Positions 58,943 through 64,000 of a stretch of DNA of 64,000 bases are shown piece by piece. The stretch is from Acidimicrobiia bacterium. Its GTDB lineage: Bacteria > Actinomycetota > Acidimicrobiia > Acidimicrobiales > CATQHL01. The stretch is from the NCBI GenBank assembly GCA_009835395.1, contig VXXM01000038.1:1-64000 (forward strand). The letters are read 5' to 3'. Position numbers and translations under genes: made by a program. Within the stretch, counting starts at the first letter, position 1; each line of letters begins with the position of its first letter. Under the pieces are notes generated by a model that saw nothing but the letters and a program-made list of their open reading frames with translations, was not told where the DNA came from and searched no databases.

Positions 58943-59262
58943 CTGCTCCCGGCCGGAGGCCGTCCACCGCTGAGCGTGGCCGCGATCCCGGGTCTCTCCG
59001 ATTGTCCCTTGCAGTCTGACATATGTCAAGGACGAGCATCACAGCTATTGCATATGGATTACTTATGACCGATGGCTGTGTTCTCCACCGGGCACGGAGA
59101 GGAGGCAGGGGCGACGCGGCAGGTAGAGGCGGCCTCACCCCTGAGGGCCGCAGATCCGGTCCCAGCGCGGTACCATCGCCGCGGCCGGGTTCATGGGCGG
59201 CAACCATCAGCGAGGCGCCACCCCCCAACACGATGGGACGTCCCCACCAAGGGAGAATGCGG
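58943..59262. other. Divergent intergenic region, about 320 bases
   Basis: No gene is seen. It holds a good promoter with an overlapping palindrome for the leftward Mo-hydroxylase genes (58999-59027), an AT-richer patch at about 59040-59070 that may serve the rightward MBL gene, and short GC-rich stretches with no clear hairpin. Short ORFs here look like chance. Confidence 0.6.
58999..59027 (-). promoter_or_regulatory. Sigma70-type promoter with palindromic operator
   Basis: Minus strand TTGACA (59022-59027), 17-bp spacer, GACAAT (58999-59004). TGACATATGTCA (59015-59026) is a perfect 12-bp palindrome covering the -35, a likely repressor site (GntR- or MarR-like style). The ATG at 58936 is about 56 bases after the expected start. 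Confidence 0.55.
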
Positions 59263-60159
59263 ATGGATTGGTTCCGTACCAGGAAGCTCTCGGACGGCGT
59301 CTGGCTGGTCGCTGAGCCGGCCCTGGTGAACCTGTGGCTCATCACGGGTACCGAGCGCGCCGTTCTTCTCGACACGGGGTGCGGCATCTCGCCGCTCCGG
59401 CCCGTCATCTCGGCGCTGACCGACCTGCCGGTCACGGTTGTGAACACGCACTATCACTCCGACCACATCGGCGGGAACTGCGAGTTCGACGAGATCGTCA
59501 CCCACGAGGTCGGCGCGGAACTGATATCCAAGCCCCTCGCCGAGGAGTGGCGCACAGGCTTCGCCAGCTACGTGCGGGATCTGCTGGCGTGCGCCGAGGC
59601 GTACCGGGCGATCGATCGGAAGCACTTCCACCTGCTGGAGTCGTTCAACGACATCGGGCCCCTGCCGGCGGGTTTCGACCTCGACTCGTGGGACATCGTG
59701 ACCGGACCGCCGACTTCCACCGTGGTCGACGGCGACCGGATCGATCTCGGCGACCGCTCCCTGATCGTGATGCACACCCCCGGTCACACCCCCGACTCGA
59801 TCTGCCTGTTCGACGAGCGGGACAGCCTGCTGTTCACGGGCGACACGGTGCTGACCGGTGCCAACCTGGCCCAGTTCAACGAAGCGCACATCGACACCTA
59901 TGCGGCGTCGACCCGGCGGCTCGCGGACATGGCCGGCGACGTGAGCCTGGTCGTCCCCCACCACTACGGCAGGACGACGATCGACCCGGGGTTCCTGGTC
60001 GAGGTGGCCAACGGCATGGAAGAGGTGGCGGCCGGTGAGGCCACGCTCGTGCCGGCCATCGACCTGTTCGACAATCAGGTCCTTGCGGCTATGTACGACC
60101 GCTTCAGCATCCTCGTCGCCGACCCCGACCTCGCGCCGCTGCTGGAGTTCACCGAGTAG
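59263..60159 (+). CDS. MBL-fold metallohydrolase
   Basis: A 298-residue metallo-beta-lactamase-fold hydrolase. VVNTHYHSDHIGGN is the HxHxDH motif; IVMHTPGHTPDSICLF, LLFTGDTVLTGAN and LVVPHHYGR carry the other metal ligands. Substrate is open (lactones, thioesters, cyclic phosphates). ATG 59263 with AAGGGAG is chosen; the track start at 59023 is in the intergenic region. Confidence 0.87.
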   Translation: MDWFRTRKLSDGVWLVAEPALVNLWLITGTERAVLLDTGCGISPLRPVISALTDLPVTVVNTHYHSDHIGGNCEFDEIVTHEVGAELISKPLAEEWRTGFASYVRDLLACAEAYRAIDRKHFHLLESFNDIGPLPAGFDLDSWDIVTGPPTSTVVDGDRIDLGDRSLIVMHTPGHTPDSICLFDERDSLLFTGDTVLTGANLAQFNEAHIDTYAASTRRLADMAGDVSLVVPHHYGRTTIDPGFLVEVANGMEEVAAGEATLVPAIDLFDNQVLAAMYDRFSILVADPDLAPLLEFTE

Positions 60160-60200
60160 ACGGCGTCGCCGCCGCGATGTGGCCGCGGCGCCTCGACGGG

Positions 60201-61169
60201 TCAGGTCGTGGCGGCGATCTTGTTGGCGATCCACTCGCCGGCGGGGATCGGCTCGGCGGGTTGCTCGCCGGGTGCGAGGCATGTGGGAACACACTGCACG
60301 AGGGCGTCGAGGCTCGGGTTGAAGAACAGCGGAATCGACAGCCGGTCGGTGCTCGTGTCGGCCGGGCAGACAACCCGGTGCATGCTCGACCGCCAGCGGC
60401 CGTTGCTCCAGAACGTCATCAGGTCGCCGAGGTTCACGACGTAGGTGTCCGGCACGACGGGGACGGGCACCCACGCGCCGTCGGGGGACTGCACCTGCAG
60501 CCCCGACTCGCCGTCGGTGTAGAGCACGGTCACAGCCCCGTAGTCGGTGTGCTGGCCCCGGCGGAACCGACCTGGTTCGGGTTCGGCGAGCGTGGCCGGG
60601 TAGTAGTTGATGAACAGCGAGGAGGCCGGAAACTCGAACTTGTCGGCGAACCAGTCGGCCGGAAGATCGAGCGCCACCGCCAGGATGCGCATCAGCCGGT
60701 GGCCGAGCGCGCTCGTCTCGGCGTAGAAGTTGTCGGCGGCGTCCCGCAGGCCCTCGGTGTCGGGCCAGACGTTGGTGGCGAAGAAGCCGTCGACGTGCTT
60801 CACGTCCCGGCGGGCGTAGTCGGCTCGCTGCTCGGAGGAGAGTTCGGGCCCGAAGCCCAGATACTCCATGAAGTCGGGCGGGGTCTCGATGTCAAGGCTC
60901 GCCGCGGTGGCCATGGTGCCGACTCCCCACCATCCCCGCAGGATGTCGCCGTTGGCCGGGGTGAAGCGCGACTTCTCCTCCGGGGACTGCCCGAAGAAGG
61001 CGCGGCAGGCCCGGTCCATGTCCTCGTTCACCTCCTTGGGGATGCCGTGGCCGGCCACGACGAGGAATCCGTGCTCCTCGCAGGCGTCGTTCACGGCGGC
61101 GATCATGGCGGCCGCGGCCGGGCCACCATTCTCGAACGGCGAGATGTCGATGACGGGAATTGTGATCAT
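60201..61169 (-). CDS. Isopenicillin-N-synthase-like 2OG/Fe(II) oxygenase
   Basis: A 322-residue protein. IPVIDISPFENGG is the usual N-terminal DIOX_N start, and the C-terminal domain has RRGQHTDYGAVTVLYTDGESGLQVQ (HxD), WRSSMHRVVCP (distal His) and RLSIPLFFNP (RxS for 2-oxoglutarate). Such enzymes hydroxylate or desaturate small molecules; one branch acts on purines or pyrimidines in fungi. It lies 66 bases after the Mo-hydroxylase gene at 61236 in the same direction. Shine-Dalgarno AAGGGGG. Confidence 0.88.
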   Translation of the reverse strand: MITIPVIDISPFENGGPAAAAMIAAVNDACEEHGFLVVAGHGIPKEVNEDMDRACRAFFGQSPEEKSRFTPANGDILRGWWGVGTMATAASLDIETPPDFMEYLGFGPELSSEQRADYARRDVKHVDGFFATNVWPDTEGLRDAADNFYAETSALGHRLMRILAVALDLPADWFADKFEFPASSLFINYYPATLAEPEPGRFRRGQHTDYGAVTVLYTDGESGLQVQSPDGAWVPVPVVPDTYVVNLGDLMTFWSNGRWRSSMHRVVCPADTSTDRLSIPLFFNPSLDALVQCVPTCLAPGEQPAEPIPAGEWIANKIAATT

Positions 61170-61235
61170 GCTGACCCCCTTGGCCCAGCGGGCGGTTGGC
61201 CGGGACGGCGAAGACGCCGGATCGAGGCCACGCCG

Positions 61236-63530
61236 TCAACTCCGGGCAGCCACGATGTCCTGCGGCCGCACCGGCACGCGGGGCAGCTCCAGTCCGGTGG
61301 CGGCCCTGATGGCGGCCACGACCGCCGGCGTCGACGGCAGGTTGGATGTCTCGCCGACACCCTTGGCCCCGAACGGCGCCCCCTCCTCGGGGATCTCGAT
61401 GAGAGCGACCTCCATCGGCGGCATGTCGGCGGACGTGGGGATGAGATAGTCGGTGAACGACGGGTTCCGGATCGAGCCGTTCGCCATGACGACCTCCTCC
61501 ATGACCGCCAGACCGATGCCCTGGGAAGTGCTCCCCTCGATCTGGCCGATCACCGAGACCGGGTTGAGCGCCTTGCCGACGTCCTGACCGACCGTGACTT
61601 GCACGACCCGCACGAGGCCCAGGTCGAGATCCACGTCCACGACGGCACGGTGGGCTGCGAAGATCCAGGAGACATCGGCGTCGCCCTGGCCGGTCTCGGG
61701 ATCCAGTGGGGCGGTCGGGCGGTGCTCGTGGCGGACCTCCACCTCGACCGGTCCGTCCGCCGCCTCGGCGACGGATAGATCGATCCAGCCGTCACTGCTC
61801 GTGATCCGACCGTCCTCGACGGCGAGAAGGTCGGCGCTGATGCCGTAGCGGTTGGCCACGGTCTGGCGCACGAGGTGGGCGATCGCCCGGCAGGCCTTCT
61901 CGATTGCGCCACCCGACATGACGGTCTGGCGGCTCGCCGCCGAGGAGCCGGCCGGCCCGATCGTGGCGGTGGAGGGTGTTGCGAGCACGACATCCTCTAC
62001 GCCCAGCGTCGAGCGGGCGATCTGGCCGGCGACCGTGACGAACCCCTGGCCGATCTCCGCCGCGGCGCAGGTGATGGTGACGGCGCCGTCCTCGAGCCGG
62101 CAGCGGGCGCGGGTGTCGTCGTTGTAGCCCTCGGAGTAGGCCATGTTCTTGTAACCGGCGGCGTACCCCACGCCCCGGCGGATGCGCCGGCGGTCGGCGG
62201 TGCGGCCGGCTCCGCCCGGCAGGGCGTAGTCGTTGGCCACCGTCGGGGCCGGGAGCTCGAATGCCTCGGCGGCCTCCAGGCACTCCCGTACCGGCGCGGG
62301 AACGTCGAGGAGCTGGCCGGTCACGAGTTCGTCCCCGGTTCGTAGGGCGTTGCGAAGCCGGATCTCCAGGGGGCTGAGACCGCAGGCCGCCGCCAGCTTG
62401 TCCATCTGGCTCTCGTGGGCGAAGCAGACCTGCACGACGCCGAAGCCGCGCATCGCTCCCGACGGCGGGTTGTTGGTCCGCACCCCGGTGGCCTCGACGG
62501 CGACGTTGGGCACCCGGTAGGGACCGCAGGCGAACCGCGCCGAGCAGGCGACCGTGTACGCGGAGGTGGAGGCGTAGGCGCCCCCGTCGAGCAGGATCCG
62601 TCCCTCGACGGCCACGAGTTCTCCCTCTGCGGTGGCGTGGTGGCGATACCACATCGTTGCGGGGTGCCGGTGGACGTGGCCGACGAAGGATTCATCGCGC
62701 TGGTAGATCATCTTGACGGGGCGGCCGGTGCGCATGGCCAGCATGCAGGCGTGCACGTGCATGGAGAGGTCCTCCCGGGCTCCGAACGCCCCGCCGGTTC
62801 CCGCCAGGTGCAGCCGCACTTCGTCGGGGGTCAGGCCCAGGCACGGTGCCACCTGCACCAGGTCTTGATGCAGTCCCTGCGTGGCCACGTAGAGATCGAC
62901 GCCGCCGGCGCCGTCGGGTACGGCCAGACCCGACTCGGGACCGAGGAACGCCTGGTCCTGGATGCCGACCTCGTAGCGGCCCTCAACCACCACCTCGGCG
63001 GCGCCGTCGATGGCGCCGCGGCGGATGGGCACCGTGTGAATCACGTTGCCGTCGGGGTGGATCGCCGCGGCGGTGGCGGCCAGCTCGGGGTCGGTCACCG
63101 CCGGGAGCGGTTCGTATTCCACGGCGATCGCATCGAGCGCCATCTGGGCGGTCTCGGGATGATCGGCGGCCACCACGGCGACGGGCTCGCCCTCGTACCG
63201 CACGACGTCGTGTGCCAGGACCGGCTGGTCGGGCAGGGTCAACCCGTAGGCGTTGCGCCCGGGAACGTCCTCGGCGGTGAGGACCGCGGCCACCCCGGCA
63301 ATCGTCAGAGCGGCGGAGATGTCGACGGACACGAGGCGGGCGTGTGGGTGGGGCGAGCGCAGGGTGCGTCCCCAGAGCATGGCGTCGGCATGCAGGTCCG
63401 ACGAGAAGGCGAACGCGCCGGTGACCTTCGGGACACCATCCGGTCGCGGCGCCGACTCGCCCACCCGCGAGGCGGGCCGCGGCGGCGCCAGGGTTGCCGA
63501 AGTGTGGTGCGCCCCGGCGGTGGGGCGCAC
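61236..63530 (-). CDS. Molybdenum hydroxylase, Mo-cofactor subunit (second copy)
   Basis: A 764-residue Mo subunit related to the one at 56666. GTGGAFGAREDLSMHVHACMLA, SGAMRGFGVVQVCFAHESQMD, AAEIGQGFVTVAGQIA and PFGAKGVGETSNLPSTPAVVAA mark the cofactor site and the catalytic Glu. GTG 63530 has GAGG upstream and leads into VGESAPRPDGVPKVTG; the track GTG 63635, which overlaps the upstream gene, is the alternative. No 2Fe-2S or FAD partner gene is next to it in the window. Confidence 0.85.
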   Translation of the reverse strand: MRPTAGAHHTSATLAPPRPASRVGESAPRPDGVPKVTGAFAFSSDLHADAMLWGRTLRSPHPHARLVSVDISAALTIAGVAAVLTAEDVPGRNAYGLTLPDQPVLAHDVVRYEGEPVAVVAADHPETAQMALDAIAVEYEPLPAVTDPELAATAAAIHPDGNVIHTVPIRRGAIDGAAEVVVEGRYEVGIQDQAFLGPESGLAVPDGAGGVDLYVATQGLHQDLVQVAPCLGLTPDEVRLHLAGTGGAFGAREDLSMHVHACMLAMRTGRPVKMIYQRDESFVGHVHRHPATMWYRHHATAEGELVAVEGRILLDGGAYASTSAYTVACSARFACGPYRVPNVAVEATGVRTNNPPSGAMRGFGVVQVCFAHESQMDKLAAACGLSPLEIRLRNALRTGDELVTGQLLDVPAPVRECLEAAEAFELPAPTVANDYALPGGAGRTADRRRIRRGVGYAAGYKNMAYSEGYNDDTRARCRLEDGAVTITCAAAEIGQGFVTVAGQIARSTLGVEDVVLATPSTATIGPAGSSAASRQTVMSGGAIEKACRAIAHLVRQTVANRYGISADLLAVEDGRITSSDGWIDLSVAEAADGPVEVEVRHEHRPTAPLDPETGQGDADVSWIFAAHRAVVDVDLDLGLVRVVQVTVGQDVGKALNPVSVIGQIEGSTSQGIGLAVMEEVVMANGSIRNPSFTDYLIPTSADMPPMEVALIEIPEEGAPFGAKGVGETSNLPSTPAVVAAIRAATGLELPRVPVRPQDIVAARS

Positions 63531-63621
63531 CGTCGTTACCTCTGCCTGAACCCTTCGACGGGTGTCAAGCGCGGTCCTCGGCTCGGCGACGTCAGTGGCC
63601 GTCGTTCCTCCCGGCGGCTGA

Positions 63622-64000
63622 TCAGAGATCCACACCCGCGACGTTGGGCATGACCCAGGCCATGGAACTCAGATCCGCGACACTCATTATTTCGCCATCG
63701 GCCAGGATCTGGTTGCCGTGGATGTCCGAAAGTGGGCCGGTGTACACCTGGCGGGCGCCGCTGGTGAGCGCCTCGATCTCGGCTTCCACGATGGCCTTGT
63801 CCTCGTCCGACAGTCCGTCCCACAGCGGACCCCACTCGGTCAGCGTGATGGCGCCGTCGTCCATGCCGACGTAGGAGAACGACGTGTCGAAGTCGTTGTC
63901 GAAGATGGACTGCACGTACGCTTCGATCTGCGGTGCCCAGGTGTATTCGGCAGTCACGAGGTGATACTGCGGGGCGTAGGGGCCCGAGTCGATCTGGACG
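63622..64000 (-). CDS. BMP/PnrA-type nucleoside-binding protein, N-terminus outside window
   Basis: About 126 C-terminal residues of an ABC binding protein; the frame stays open to the right edge (the track start at 63957 is internal). The pattern DDGAITLTEWGPLWDGLSDEDKAIVEAEIEALTSGARQVYTGPLSDIHGNQILADGEIMSVADLSSMAWVMPNVAGVDL matches the end of BMP/PnrA proteins that bind purine nucleosides and related lipoproteins. Together with two Mo-hydroxylases it suggests purine uptake and oxidation. It was first taken for a TRAP-type protein and rejected. Confidence 0.75.
   Translation of the reverse strand, partial: VQIDSGPYAPQYHLVTAEYTWAPQIEAYVQSIFDNDFDTSFSYVGMDDGAITLTEWGPLWDGLSDEDKAIVEAEIEALTSGARQVYTGPLSDIHGNQILADGEIMSVADLSSMAWVMPNVAGVDL

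Noticed and set aside
63622-64000. TRAP DctP-type binding protein
   Set aside because: The C-terminal pattern (GPLSDIHG, LSSMAWVMPNVAG) fits BMP/PnrA proteins better.

Overview
The window is high-GC bacterial DNA, densely coded on both strands, with many ATGA, TGATG and GTGA overlaps between genes. Gene content points to an actinobacterium of the Acidimicrobiia type (inference from gene families and base composition; no rRNA or tRNA was found to prove it). The clues are a DUF3499-like protein, an F-type ATP synthase operon with an extended b subunit and an alpha-subunit tail, many secreted lipoproteins with proline-rich linkers, and promoters that look leaderless. I see no IS element, prophage, CRISPR array or tRNA.

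Layout. 1-8412: lipoproteins (one cut by the left edge, one LysM), a DUF3499-like protein, a PQQ-type beta-propeller, a pair of PLP enzymes of the threonine-synthase fold, a DM13-domain membrane protein and an Atz/Trz-type amidohydrolase. 8496-18420: an SDR, glyA, then a complete ATP synthase operon (AtpZ/AtpI-like, I, a, c, b, delta, alpha, gamma, beta, epsilon). 18546-20129: another SDR and a small two-gene module (DUF5678-like protein plus retropepsin-like protease). 20352-30085: a rightward operon (2-oxoacid dehydrogenase E1 alpha and beta, VOC protein, SDR, glutamine-synthetase-like ligase) converges on a leftward polyamine-type ABC operon (binding protein, ATPase, fused double permease, phosphotriesterase-like hydrolase). 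30291-33742: a leftward NMT1/SsuABC-type ABC transporter whose binding protein carries about 170 residues of alanine-rich coiled coil.

33898-45817 is a long rightward catabolic cluster: ACMSD-type amidohydrolase, isochorismatase-fold hydrolase, HyuB, HyuA, M20 peptidase, two-domain VOC dioxygenase-like protein, acetone-carboxylase-gamma-like protein, hydratase-aldolase of the DapA family, HpaB-type flavin hydroxylase and a TauD-type dioxygenase. Together with the divergent ABC transporter it looks like an uptake-and-degradation system for an N-containing or aromatic ring compound that I cannot name. It is one of the two best candidates for an undescribed system here.

45876-55137 is mixed. 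It holds an AIM24-like protein, an esterase, and a divergent metal-uptake locus (CobW GTPase plus WD40 protein one way; FecCD permease, binding protein, ATPase and a 2Fe-2S protein the other way; then a Fur/Zur regulator) with a duplicated palindromic operator. Scattered among these are three paralogous small membrane proteins (46719, 47668, 54877), each preceded by the same leader of about 65 bases with a conserved -10 box and a compensated hairpin. That family is the second candidate. 55324-64000 holds two molybdenum hydroxylase (xanthine-dehydrogenase type) loci, an MBL-fold hydrolase, an isopenicillin-N-synthase-like oxygenase and the end of a BMP/PnrA-type nucleoside-binding protein cut by the right edge, which suggests purine or N-heterocycle scavenging.
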